In this document: positions 53,279 to 61,423 of the stretch, in pieces
Layout of the letters: each line of letters opens with the position of its first letter
Numbering within the stretch: position 1 is the stretch's first letter
Source: DATBLE01 sp963841405
GTDB lineage: Bacteria > Actinomycetota > Thermoleophilia > Gaiellales > Gaiellaceae
Assembly (NCBI GenBank): GCA_963841405.1
Contig: CAWJCM010000007.1
Coordinates: 434,001 to 498,000 of the forward strand
Length of the DNA: 64,000 nucleotides
Direction of reading: 5' to 3'
Notes under the pieces: model-generated
Told to the model about the DNA's origin: nothing
What the model saw: only the letters and a program-made list of their open reading frames with translations
Database searches by the model: none
Program-made: the position numbers and the translations under genes

Positions 53279-53610
53279 CCGTGACTCGCCAGCGCGAGTC
53301 GGATCTCCGCCAGGCGCTCGCGTTCGTGAGCGAGGCCGGCAGCGTCGCTGGCCCTGAGACGTTTCGCCTCCGGTGCTCGATCTGCTGTGCACGCTCGTTC
53401 CGGCCGCGGCAGTCTCGTGGCACGAGTGGAGCGTCGAGGACGGGCGGCTCCGCCTCACCTTGTCGTCGACCGACGACGAGCGCACGGGTCAGTGTGGGAT
53501 GCCTATCCGCAGCACCGCCACGAGGATCCGCTCCCCCGAGGCTCAGAAGGGTTCGGGCGTGCGAGCCCACGATCGTCGGGCAGGCGGTGAGGCGTGATCT
53601 GGTCCTGCTG
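53279..53610 (+). pseudogene. LuxR-family regulator remnant, copy B
   Basis: Begins TRQRESDLRQALAFVSEAGS like copy A. Frame changes then follow: VLDLLCTLVPAAAVSWHEWS and VEDGRLRLTLSSTDDERT continue in a second frame, and WDAYPQHRHEDPLP in a third, matching the WQAYPEYRQEDQIP region of copy A. No HTH domain remains. Clear multi-lesion relic. Confidence 0.75.
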
Positions 53611-53777
53611 AACGCCGCGTCCCGCGACGTCCATGCAACCGCGCAGGCACGCCGCCTCTTGCGCCGGCACGGCCAGGGTGGCGCAGACGACCGTGTCGAT
53701 GCCAAGCTCGAAGACCGGGTCCGTCGGACGGATGCCGCGGGCTCGACTTCGGCACGTTCGGCAGGTAGGAAGGACGG
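53611..53777. other. Unassigned stretch before the ABC permease
   Basis: Probably more cassette debris. Open frames exist on both strands but none resembles a family. AGGAAGGACGG at its right end is the ribosome site of the permease gene. Confidence 0.4.
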
Positions 53778-54884
53778 ATGACCTGGGGTGGTCTCGTGCT
53801 CAAGAATCTGCTGCGGCGCAAGGCGCGCACCGCCCTCACCGTCGGGGGCGTCGCGATCGGCGTCGGGTTGATCGTCGCGCTACTCTCGATCACCGCCGGG
53901 GTCGAGAAGACGGCGAACGAGCTGATCCACGTCGGCCGCTCCGACTTCGGGCTCTTCCAGCAGGGCGCCTCCGACCTGACGCGCTCGGTCCTGCCCCAGA
54001 GCCTGGTCGCCAAGGTGAAAGCAGAGCCGGGCGTAGCCGACGCGGCCCAGATCTTCATCCGCGTCGGCACCGTCGAGGGTCAGGACGAGTTCCTGCTCTT
54101 CGGCTTCGGCCCGGGCGACTTCGCCGAGCGCCGGAACGTGGTGATCGAGGGACGCCGGGCCCGCGGCCGCGAGGCGATGCTCGGCGACGAGGCTGCAAAG
54201 GCGCTTCACGTCGGGCCGGGCGACGTGCTCCACGTCGGCAAGCGGGCGTTCCCGATCGCCGGCGTCTACCACTCGGGTGACCGGTTCGTCGATCTCGGCG
54301 CAGTGCTGCCTCTGCCGGTCGTCCAGTCGCTCGCGCAGCGCCCGCACGAGATCACCACGATCGGCGTCACGGTCGAGCCCGGTGCGAACCCGAAGGAGGT
54401 GGCGAAGCGTCTGGAGGCGGCGTTTCCGGGCGTGACCGCGGTGGTCGAGCCGGGCCAGGCAGTGCGGATCGACACATCCAGCCGCCTGCTCGTCACCGCC
54501 GGCTGGATCTTCTCGCTGCTCGCGCTGATCGTCGGCGGGATCGGCGTCACCAACACGATGGCGATGTCGGTCTTCGAGCGGGTGCGCGAGATCGGGATCA
54601 TGCGCGCGGTCGGCTGGCGGTCGAGACGGATCGCCGCACTGATCGTCAGCGAGGCGCTCGGGATCTGCCTGCTCGCGCTCGGCCTCGGCCTGCTCGGCGG
54701 CTGGATCGCAGCCGTGCTGCTGACCGAGCACAGCTCGCTGTCGACGCTCACCCAGGCCGACTTCACCGCCGGCGTGTTCGCCTGGGGGCTGGCGTTCGCG
54801 CTGGGCGTCGGGCTGCTGGGCGCCCTCTACCCGGCGTGGCGGGCGGTCACGCTGACGCCGATCGAGGCACTGCGGCGGGAGTGA
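53778..54884 (+). CDS. ABC transporter permease, MacB/FtsX type
   Basis: 368 residues. An N-terminal helix (ALTVGGVAIGVGLIVALLSI) is followed by a MacB-like extracytoplasmic domain (about residues 45-230) and a three-helix FtsX domain with the family loop NTMAMSVFERVREIGIMRAV and the C-terminal ALYPAWRAVTLTPIEALRRE. AGGAAGG precedes the ATG. Its ATPase partner is probably the convergent gene whose 3' end overlaps this one by 38 bases. Confidence 0.92.
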   Translation: MTWGGLVLKNLLRRKARTALTVGGVAIGVGLIVALLSITAGVEKTANELIHVGRSDFGLFQQGASDLTRSVLPQSLVAKVKAEPGVADAAQIFIRVGTVEGQDEFLLFGFGPGDFAERRNVVIEGRRARGREAMLGDEAAKALHVGPGDVLHVGKRAFPIAGVYHSGDRFVDLGAVLPLPVVQSLAQRPHEITTIGVTVEPGANPKEVAKRLEAAFPGVTAVVEPGQAVRIDTSSRLLVTAGWIFSLLALIVGGIGVTNTMAMSVFERVREIGIMRAVGWRSRRIAALIVSEALGICLLALGLGLLGGWIAAVLLTEHSSLSTLTQADFTAGVFAWGLAFALGVGLLGALYPAWRAVTLTPIEALRRE

Positions 54885-55551
54885 TCTCGGCGATCCGGCC
54901 GTCGCGGATCCGCAGCGTCCGGTCGGCGGCGCGGGCGACCTCCGGGTCGTTCGTGACCAGCAGGATCGTCGTCCCGCGCTGGGCGCGGACACGCTCGAGG
55001 AGCTCGACGATCTGCCCGCCCGTGGCGGTGTCGAGCGCTCCCGTCGGCTCGTCGGCAAGCAGCAGAGGGGGCTCGTTGGCGAGCGCGCGGGCGATCGCCA
55101 CCCGCTGGCGCTCCCCGCCCGACAACGTCGTCGGGTACGCCGACCGCCGCCCGGACAGGCCGACTTCGTCCAGCAGACCGTGCGCGCGCACCACCCGCTC
55201 CCCCCGCGGAAGCCCCCGTCCGAGCATCGGCAGCTGGACGTTCTCGGCCGCGGTCAGCGTCGGGATCAGGTTGTGGAACTGGAAGACGAAGCCGACCACC
55301 GACGCGCGGTAGTCGGCCCCGTCGAGCTCGGTCACGCGCTCGCCCGCGACCTCGATCTCGCCCGAATCCGCGCGGTCGAGCGCACCGATCAGGTTCAGCA
55401 GCGTGCTCTTGCCGCAGCCGGAGGGGCCCGTGACGGCGACGAACTCGCCCTCGCCGACGCGGAAGGAGACATCGGCGAGCGCCGAGATCGTGCCGTCTTC
55501 GAACGAGCGCGAGACGTGGTCGACGACCACCTCGGCGCCGCGTTGGCTCAC
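54847..55551 (-). CDS. ABC transporter ATP-binding protein, MacB/LolD type
   Basis: 234 residues. Walker A TGPSGCGKST, Q-loop FQFHNLIPTLTAAENVQLPM, signature LSGGERQRVAIARALAN, Walker B LLLADEPTGALD and H-loop region LLVTNDPEVA (Asn in place of the usual His). The GTG start at 55551 overlaps the stop of the upstream secreted-protein gene (GTGA). It pairs functionally with the permease at 53778-54884 although the two face each other. Confidence 0.93.
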   Translation of the reverse strand: MSQRGAEVVVDHVSRSFEDGTISALADVSFRVGEGEFVAVTGPSGCGKSTLLNLIGALDRADSGEIEVAGERVTELDGADYRASVVGFVFQFHNLIPTLTAAENVQLPMLGRGLPRGERVVRAHGLLDEVGLSGRRSAYPTTLSGGERQRVAIARALANEPPLLLADEPTGALDTATGGQIVELLERVRAQRGTTILLVTNDPEVARAADRTLRIRDGRIAEITPAAVPRSASA

Positions 55552-55937
55552 CGCGCCGTGACCCAGTACTTGACCACACGGGTGCCGAGCGAGGAGTGCA
55601 CGGTCACGCGAAGGGTGAGCCTGAATGCCTTTGAGGTGAGCGGGAATTTCACGTAGTCGGCGAAGCGGCCCTTGAACTTCACGTTGGTGATGAACTTCCC
55701 GTCGCAGCAGCCGTAGTCGACCGGGTGGACTGTGCCGAGCGGGTCGACGATCGCGACCGATATGCGCCCGGCGAGCGGCTTGCCCGCGGGCGTCGTCACG
55801 ACCACCGACCACGGCCAGCGCGCGTTGACCTTCGGCGTGTGCGTCGCCGCGTGGAACACGACCCTCGGCGGAACTGCGGCCGCCGACGGGACGAGCAGGA
55901 GCGCGAGGACGAGCAGTCCGCAGACGCGACCCTTCAC
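55548..55937 (-). CDS. Secreted hypothetical protein
   Basis: 129 residues: signal peptide (MKGRVCGLLVLALLLVPSAA) and an Ig-like beta domain (PWSVVVTTPAGKPLAGRISV, then LTLRVTVHSSLGTRVVKYWV). A CC pair (DYGCCDGKF) is present. The GTG start overlaps the stop of a tiny upstream gene, and its own stop overlaps the ATPase start, so three genes are coupled. It may be the exported partner of the MacB-type system. Confidence 0.8.
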   Translation of the reverse strand: MKGRVCGLLVLALLLVPSAAAVPPRVVFHAATHTPKVNARWPWSVVVTTPAGKPLAGRISVAIVDPLGTVHPVDYGCCDGKFITNVKFKGRFADYVKFPLTSKAFRLTLRVTVHSSLGTRVVKYWVTAR

Positions 55938-56086
55938 GCCGCGAATGCTATGCCGCCGGGCCAGCGCGCCGCGGCGGCCTCGGCCTCGCGGAGATCCTCG
56001 ACCACCACGTGCGGAAACCGGTCGCGGTGGATCTCCGCGGCCTCGACCCTGGCCCTGATCTCGGCCCGCATCGGTTCGGCCGCCAT
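55934..56086 (-). CDS. 50-residue small protein, translationally coupled
   Basis: ATG at 56084-56086 to TGA at 55934-55936 encodes MAAEPMRAEIRARVEAAEIH followed by RDRFPHVVVEDLREAEAAAA and RWPGGIAFAA. The strongly GC-rich third positions, helical charge pattern, and exact GTGA overlap with the next start argue that it is real. Unknown function. Confidence 0.55.
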   Translation of the reverse strand: MAAEPMRAEIRARVEAAEIHRDRFPHVVVEDLREAEAAAARWPGGIAFAA

Positions 56087-56112
56087 CGCCGGCGATCGTG
56101 CCAGCGGCCCCG

Positions 56113-56853
56113 CTAACTGCTCAGACGGTTCCGGAGCCAGAGCGCGTTCTCGACCGCGTACCCCGCCCAGTCGTTGTTGAAGTAGACATAGACGTCGCCC
56201 TCGCCGCGCCAGTCCTCGATGCGGCGCGCCCAGGCGCCGAGCCGGCGGTGCGTGTAGCTGCCGTCCCCACCGCCGTGGTGGAGGCGCAGGAACGCGAAGT
56301 CGGCCGTGCGCTCGTGCGTCTGGAAGCGCCTGATCTCGGGGCGGTCGGCGATCACCAGCGCGGCAGCGGCAGCACGCAGCAGATCGTAGACCTCGTCGGC
56401 AAACCAGCTCGGGTGGCGGAACTCGAACGCGTGCCGGCCGGCCGGAAGCGCGGCCAGCGCCGCCGCCAGCCGCTCGTCGTCGCGGTGGAAGTTCGGGGGC
56501 AGCTGCCAGAGGACCGGCCCGAGCTTACGCGCCTCCACCAGGGGCTCGATCCGCTCGTAGAACCGGCGTACGCCCTGGTCCATGTCCGCCAGCCGCCTGA
56601 TGTGGGTGAGGTAGCGACTCGCCTTCACCGCGAACACGAAGGCGGCCGGCGTCTGCTCGGCCCAGGCGCCCACGGCCGTGGTGGACGGCAGCCGGTAGAA
56701 GGTCGTGTTGATCTCGACCGTGCCGAATATCGTGGCGTAGTGCTCGAGCCAGCGTCTCGCCGGGAGGCCGCGCGGATAGACGACGTCCCGCCAGTGCGTG
56801 TAGTTCCAGCCGGAGCAGCCTATGCGGACAATGCCGCCGCCATCGTCGCACAC
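56113..56853 (-). CDS. DUF72 (YecE-like) protein
   Basis: 246 residues; TIM-barrel family, function unsettled. Opens with VRIGCSGWNYTHWRDVVYPR, then EINTTFYRLPS, FVFAVKASRYLTHIRRL, LGPVLWQLPPNFHRD, AFEFRHPSWF and YVYFNNDWAGYAVENALWLR. The GTG at 56853 was chosen; it overlaps the phosphatase gene by 34 bases. Relatives start at MVRIGCSGW, which here would need ATT as initiator. Confidence 0.9.
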   Translation of the reverse strand: MCDDGGGIVRIGCSGWNYTHWRDVVYPRGLPARRWLEHYATIFGTVEINTTFYRLPSTTAVGAWAEQTPAAFVFAVKASRYLTHIRRLADMDQGVRRFYERIEPLVEARKLGPVLWQLPPNFHRDDERLAAALAALPAGRHAFEFRHPSWFADEVYDLLRAAAAALVIADRPEIRRFQTHERTADFAFLRLHHGGGDGSYTHRRLGAWARRIEDWRGEGDVYVYFNNDWAGYAVENALWLRNRLSS

Positions 56854-57614
56854 AGCCGGGGTGTTCCCGCTGCGACGACGCGCGAACGTCCGTCGAGGTC
56901 GAGCGGTGCGGCCTCGAACGGCGGATCCTCCGGCAGGTCGATCGCGTAGCCGCGCTCGCGGACGAGCAGCTGGGCCGCGGCGATGTCCACCGAACGCGCC
57001 GCCTTCAGCGAGCAGACCGCGTCGACGCGCCCGTCGGCGAGGTGGCAGAGGGAGACGGCGAGCGAGCCGAAGATGCGCAGCCGGTGGACGACGCCGACCA
57101 GGGCCGGCGCGTGCTTGGCGACGAGATCGGTCCGGGTCGCCTCCAGCGCCAGGATCTCGATCCGGTCCTTGGGCGGCTCGCCGCGCAGCACCTCGCCGTT
57201 CAGCTTCGCACCGCGTCCCCGCTCGGCCGTCCATTCCTCGCCGTTGCCGAAGTCGTAGACGTAGCCGAAGGTCACGTCCCCCATCGTCGGACCGTCGGCG
57301 ACGGCGACCGAGAGCGAGAAGAACGGCAACCCCCGTTTCGCGTTGATCGAGCCGTCGATCGGGTCGAGCACGATCCAGGTCGAGCCGGCGCCGGCCCGTA
57401 CGCCGAGCTCCTCGGAGACGAGCGTGAAGCCGTCGCTGCTCGCGTCCAGGCGGGCGACGACCGCCTGCTCGACCGCGGCGTCGATCGCGGTGGTGTCATC
57501 GCCGCCGCAGCCCGCGCCGACGACCGGCTCGCGATCCGATCGCGCCGGCAGCTCTGCGAGCACGCCGCGGACGTCCTCGACCGCCGCGCGGCAGGTCGGG
57601 AGCCAATCAATCAA
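56820..57614 (-). CDS. Inositol monophosphatase family protein
   Basis: 264 residues. Metal/substrate motifs: VSEELG (Glu), VLDPIDGSINAKRGLPFFSL (family DPLDGT) and SVDIAAAQLLVRERGYAID near the C terminus, where the usual WD reads VD. Substrates of relatives include inositol phosphates, fructose bisphosphate and PAP. TTG start at 57614 inside the end of the DUF1015 gene (8-base overlap). Confidence 0.87.
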   Translation of the reverse strand: MIDWLPTCRAAVEDVRGVLAELPARSDREPVVGAGCGGDDTTAIDAAVEQAVVARLDASSDGFTLVSEELGVRAGAGSTWIVLDPIDGSINAKRGLPFFSLSVAVADGPTMGDVTFGYVYDFGNGEEWTAERGRGAKLNGEVLRGEPPKDRIEILALEATRTDLVAKHAPALVGVVHRLRIFGSLAVSLCHLADGRVDAVCSLKAARSVDIAAAQLLVRERGYAIDLPEDPPFEAAPLDLDGRSRVVAAGTPRLCATMAAALSA

Positions 57615-58653
57615 GAGGCAGGAAGAACAGCCCGGAGGTGAGCTTGGGATAGAAGAACGTGCTCTTCTGCGGCATCGTGCGCCCTGCCTTGGCGACGGCC
57701 GTGATCTGCTCGACAGTGGGCGGCCGGAGCAGAAACGCGGCTTCCGCGTCACCGGCGTCGACGGCGGCGCGGGCCTCGTCGGCGTCCGGGGTATAGCCGA
57801 CGTCGGCCGCGTACCGGGCGACCAGCTCGACGTCGAGCTCGCCCGGCTCCCCGCGCAGGTAGCCCGAGCCCGACCGCGTGTACACCTCGGCGACGGCACG
57901 GTCGTCGCCGTTCGACGACGTCTCGAGCGGCGGCAGCGGCTTCGTGCGTGCGGCGATGCGGTGCGTCGGGAAGATCGTCAGGCCGTCCTGGCGAGTCGGG
58001 ACGATCACGACCGGCATCCACGCGCTCGCCTCGGTTCCGTCCTCGGCGTGGAACGCCAGCGCGGTCTCGTAGCGGTGGTGCCCGTCCGCAATCAAGAGCG
58101 GCGCGTGGGCGAGCTCCGGCGGCGCCTTCCCCTCGACCCGCCAGAGGCGGCTGCGTACCCGGTCGAGCTCGACGTCGACCGCCGGCTCGCCCCGCGGCGC
58201 CGAGAGCGAGCCCTCGTAGAGCAGGAAGATCGGCTCGACGTGCGTCCTGGTCGCGCGCAGGAGCCGCAGGCGCCCCTCCTTCGGCCCGGCGTGCGTGCGC
58301 TCGTGCGGCAGGACGACACCGGCGTCGTAGGGCTCGAGCCGGAGCGCCGCGACCAGCCCGTCGCGGCGCCGCGCGATGCCGTCGGGACCCGTGTAGTCCT
58401 GCGCGAGCCACCAGAGCGCAGGCTCGTTCTCGCGCGAGAGGATTTGCTCCTCCTGCCACTCGGCGAGTGCCCGTGCGGCGTCCGCCTCGTCGTCCGGCAG
58501 CGTCACGTGCACGACGTTGTAGGGGCTCCTCGTCAGGTACCACTCGCGCGCCTCGGCCGAGATCACGTCGTACGGCGGCGCGACCAGCTCGTGCAGCGGG
58601 CCTGCCCGGCGCTCGTCGTAGCGAAGCGCACGGAACGGCTTCACCTCGGCCAT
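57607..58653 (-). CDS. DUF1015 family protein
   Basis: 348 residues from ATG at 58651-58653 (MAEVKPFRALRYDERRAGPL). Conserved VAPPYDVISAEARE, PYNVVHVTLP, the central LIADGHHRYETALAFHAEDG and the C-terminal STFFYPKLTSGLFF. Widespread, uncharacterised. TAGGCT lies seven bases before the ATG. Heads the minus-strand unit with the phosphatase and DUF72 genes. Confidence 0.92.
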   Translation of the reverse strand: MAEVKPFRALRYDERRAGPLHELVAPPYDVISAEAREWYLTRSPYNVVHVTLPDDEADAARALAEWQEEQILSRENEPALWWLAQDYTGPDGIARRRDGLVAALRLEPYDAGVVLPHERTHAGPKEGRLRLLRATRTHVEPIFLLYEGSLSAPRGEPAVDVELDRVRSRLWRVEGKAPPELAHAPLLIADGHHRYETALAFHAEDGTEASAWMPVVIVPTRQDGLTIFPTHRIAARTKPLPPLETSSNGDDRAVAEVYTRSGSGYLRGEPGELDVELVARYAADVGYTPDADEARAAVDAGDAEAAFLLRPPTVEQITAVAKAGRTMPQKSTFFYPKLTSGLFFLPLD

Positions 58654-58660
58654 CGCGGCG

Positions 58661-58666
58661 AGCCTA
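58661..58666 (-). promoter_or_regulatory. -10 element TAGGCT (leaderless type) for the DUF1015 gene
   Basis: On the minus strand it ends seven bases before the ATG at 58653. Confidence 0.45.
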
Positions 58667-58683
58667 GCAGCCGGTTTCGCGCT

Positions 58684-58689
58684 TAGACT
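58684..58689 (+). promoter_or_regulatory. -10 element TAGACT (leaderless type) for the HD-domain gene
   Basis: TAGACT ends seven bases before the ATG at 58697. Confidence 0.5.
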
Positions 58690-58696
58690 GGCCGAA

Positions 58697-59533
58697 ATGA
58701 GCAGCATCGCCGAACTGGCCGAGGACCGTGTCGTCGAAGGCGTCTACGCGGTCGCGCGCAAGCGGCGGCTGCGAACGAAGAACGGCTCTGCGTACCTCGC
58801 GCTGGAGCTCGTCGACCCGTCCGGCCGCATCGAGGGCCGCGTCTGGAACGACGTCGATCTGCTCGACGCGCGCTTCGGCGAGGGCGACGCGGTTCGCGTC
58901 CTGGGCCGGGTGGAGCGCTACCGCGACCGGCTCCAGCTCGACGTGCGCTCGATCGAGACCGCTCCGGACGAGGACCCGGCGGGATTCGCGCCGACGATGC
59001 GCCGCGACCCGGACGAGCTCGAAGGCTTCCTGGAGTTCCTCGCGGGGGAGATCTCGCACGATGCGCTGCGCTCGACTGTCGTCGCAATTCTCGGCGACGG
59101 TGAGGTCAGGCGCCGGCTCCGGGCACTTCCGGCCGCACCGGACGGGCACCACGTCTACGCCGGCGGGCTGATCGAGCACACGGTCGGCGTCGCCACCGTC
59201 TGCCGGGAGCTCTGCCAGCTGCATCCCCGGCTCCGCGCGGACCTGCTGCTCGCGGCCGCGCTCCTGCACGACGTCGGACGCACCGTCGAGCTCGAGCCGG
59301 GGCCCGGGTTCCGTCAGACGAGCGAGGGACGGTTGCTCGGCCATGTGCACCTCGGCGCACGGCTGATCGAGCAGCGTGCAGGCGCGCTCGACCCGGACGC
59401 ACGGGCGGAGGTCCTGCACGCCGTCGCGTGCCATCACGACGCCCGCGCGGCGAAGACGGCCGAGGCGGCCGTGCTCTACCACGCGAACCAGCTCGACGCG
59501 GTCGCAGCCACGCGGCCGGTGGACGGCACCTAG
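58697..59533 (+). CDS. OB-fold/HD-domain nuclease, YhaM-like
   Basis: 278 residues. N-terminal OB fold (NGSAYLALELVDPSGRIEGR) then a metal-dependent HD domain (GGLIEHTVGVA, ALLHDVGRT, HLGARLIE, ACHHDAR). YhaM relatives are 3'-5' exoribonucleases. Its stop is close to the EamA start. Confidence 0.88.
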   Translation: MSSIAELAEDRVVEGVYAVARKRRLRTKNGSAYLALELVDPSGRIEGRVWNDVDLLDARFGEGDAVRVLGRVERYRDRLQLDVRSIETAPDEDPAGFAPTMRRDPDELEGFLEFLAGEISHDALRSTVVAILGDGEVRRRLRALPAAPDGHHVYAGGLIEHTVGVATVCRELCQLHPRLRADLLLAAALLHDVGRTVELEPGPGFRQTSEGRLLGHVHLGARLIEQRAGALDPDARAEVLHAVACHHDARAAKTAEAAVLYHANQLDAVAATRPVDGT

Positions 59534-59536
59534 CTT
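59531..59536 (+). promoter_or_regulatory. -10 element TAGCTT (leaderless type) for the EamA gene
   Basis: Ends eight bases before the ATG at 59545; its TAG is also the stop of the HD-domain gene, so it could be coincidence. Confidence 0.35.
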
Positions 59537-59544
59537 CCCTCGGC

Positions 59545-60381
59545 ATGGCCGCGGTTCTGCTGGCGCTCGCCGCGAGCGCGTCGTGGGGAGTCTCCGACTT
59601 CCTCGGCGGGCTGAAGACCCGCGCGGCGCCCGTGCTGACCGTGCTGTCCGTGTCCCAGCCGGCCGGGCTCGTCCTGCTGGGCACGATCGTGCTCGTTCGG
59701 TGGCAGTCGCCGCCGCACGGTCTGCCGATCCTCTGGGCCGTGCTCGCCGGCATCGGCGGGGCGATCGGGATCGGCGCCCTCTACCAGGGCCTCGCGATCG
59801 GGTCGATGGGGATCGTGGCACCGATCACGTCGACGTCCCCGTTGATCCCGCTCACGGTCGGCCTCGCGCGCGGCGAGCGGCCGAGCGGAGTCCAGCTCGC
59901 GGGCATCGGCGTGGCGATCGTGGGCGTGGCGTTCGCGGGCTGGGAGCCGGCGGCGCCGGACGCGCGGCGCCAGCTCAGTGCGGGCGCGGGCCTGGCCTTG
60001 CTGGCGGCCGTCGCGTTCGGCTCGTCGCAGGTCGCCCTCCAGTCGGCGGCCGCCGACGACCCGTACTGGGCGACGTTCATCCTCCGGATCGCCTCGTCGC
60101 TGCTCGTGCTGGCGGCGCTCCTGCGACACCGTCCCGGCCGCACTCCGGCCGGGATGTGGACGGTGCTGATCGCGATCGGCCTGCTCGACAGCAGCGCGAC
60201 CGAGCTCTTCGCGGTCGCAACGACGAAGGGCCTGCTCAGCGTCGTCGCGGTGCTGGCGGCTCTGTACCCGGTGCTGGTCGCGATTCTGGCGCGGATGGTG
60301 CTGCACGAGCGCTTGACGCTGGTGCAGCGAGGCGGCGCGCTGGCGGCGGTGGCGGGAGCCGCTGCAATCAGCGCCGGGTAG
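59545..60381 (+). CDS. EamA/DMT-family transporter
   Basis: 278 residues, about ten membrane helices in two EamA repeats: WGVSDFLGGLKTRAAPVLTV, GALYQGLAIGSMGIVAPITS in the first half, AVAFGSSQVALQSAAADDPY and SVVAVLAALYPVLVAILARM in the second. Substrate (metabolite or drug export) is unknown. Followed by two hairpins before the convergent DUF933 gene. Confidence 0.92.
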   Translation: MAAVLLALAASASWGVSDFLGGLKTRAAPVLTVLSVSQPAGLVLLGTIVLVRWQSPPHGLPILWAVLAGIGGAIGIGALYQGLAIGSMGIVAPITSTSPLIPLTVGLARGERPSGVQLAGIGVAIVGVAFAGWEPAAPDARRQLSAGAGLALLAAVAFGSSQVALQSAAADDPYWATFILRIASSLLVLAALLRHRPGRTPAGMWTVLIAIGLLDSSATELFAVATTKGLLSVVAVLAALYPVLVAILARMVLHERLTLVQRGGALAAVAGAAAISAG

Positions 60382-60400
60382 ACGCTCGCTCCGCTCGCTG

Positions 60401-60429
60401 CACGGGGGAAACGGCCGGTTTCCCCCGTG
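60401..60429. terminator. Terminator-like hairpin 1 between convergent genes
   Basis: Perfect 12-base arms CACGGGGGAAAC and GTTTCCCCCGTG around GGCCG. It sits 19 bases after the EamA stop and can serve both strands. Confidence 0.85.
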
Positions 60430-60447
60430 GGGGCCCCTTCCCCCGCT

Positions 60448-60473
60448 CTGCCGGACGCCTTCGGCGCCGGCAG
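60448..60473. terminator. Terminator-like hairpin 2 between convergent genes
   Basis: CTGCCGG-A-CGCC, loop TTC, GGCG-CCGGCAG: 11 pairs with one bulged A. It lies upstream of the stop of the minus-strand DUF933 gene. Confidence 0.7.
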
Positions 60474-60509
60474 TCGCGCTCTCGCTCCGGCGGCCCAGCG
60501 AACCAGCTC

Positions 60510-61414
60510 TCAGACGTTGAATCTGATGTTCAGTACATCGCCGTCCTGGACGACATAGTTCTTGCCTTCGAGGCGTTGCAGGCCACGTTTCGCCACCTCC
60601 GCACGCGAGCCGCACTCGACCAGATCCTGCCAGCGGATCACCTCGCAGCGGATGAAGCCGCGGGCGATGTCCGAGTGGATCGTTCCGGCGGCGTCGAGCG
60701 CAGTCTGGCCACGCCGGAGCGTCCACGCCCGGGTCTCCTTCTCGGCCGCCGTGAAGAAGGTGACGAGGTCGAGAGCGTCCTTCAGCCGACCGGCAACCTC
60801 CTCGAGCGCCGAGCGCCCGCCTTCGCGGAACGCGGCCGCCTCCGCCTCGTCGAGCTCGGCCAGCTCCTCCTCCAGCGCCAGGTCGATGCCGTTCACGCTG
60901 TTTTCCACGATCACCACCGGCTTCGTCGTCAGCGGATCGAGCTCCGGGAGTAGCCCGTCGTCGTAGTCGGCGAGCGTCCCCCGGCCTCGACGTGCTCGAG
61001 CAGCCGTTCGAGGTCCGCGACCTCCTTGCGCAGCTTCGGGTCGCCCGACTTCGCCTGCTGCCGCACACGCTGGAGGCGCCGCTCCACGTGGTCGCAGTCG
61101 GCGACGAGCAGCTCGAGCCGCAGCTCCTCGACCTCACCGGCGTCCCTGACGACCATGAGCAGGGCGTCCACCTGCCGCAGGTTGCCGAGCAGCTGCGGGC
61201 CCGTGCCCGGGACGTCGACGACCCGGATCGAGGCCGGTGTGAGCTTGCGCGCGTGCTCCACCGCCCCGACCGGCTCGAGTCTCTCGTCCGCGATCGTCGC
61301 CATGCCGACGTGCTCCCTGAGGTCGTGCGCCTGAGCGACGGCGCGCGTCAGGGCGTTGAAGAGCTGCGTCGCGCCCGCCCCCGGCAGGCCGACGATGCCG
61401 ACCTCGAGCGCCAC
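60510..61414 (-). pseudogene. YchF/DUF933-like protein with degenerate P-loop, split by a one-base frameshift
   Basis: Starts MALEVGIVGLPGAGATQLFN: the YchF start, but the GKS of the P-loop reads GAT, so no normal nucleotide site. DVPGTG stands for the G3 motif. After EHVEAGG the frame breaks at the C run 60978-60982 (one base short) and resumes as TLADYDDGLLPELDPLTTKP and VVIVENSVNGIDLALEEELA, ending in a TGS domain (IARGFIRCEVIRWQDLVECG, NYVVQDGDVLNIRFNV). Corrected length would be about 301 residues against the usual 363. Either an assembly error or a decaying paralog. Confidence 0.8.
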
Positions 61415-61423
61415 CGCCCGAGG

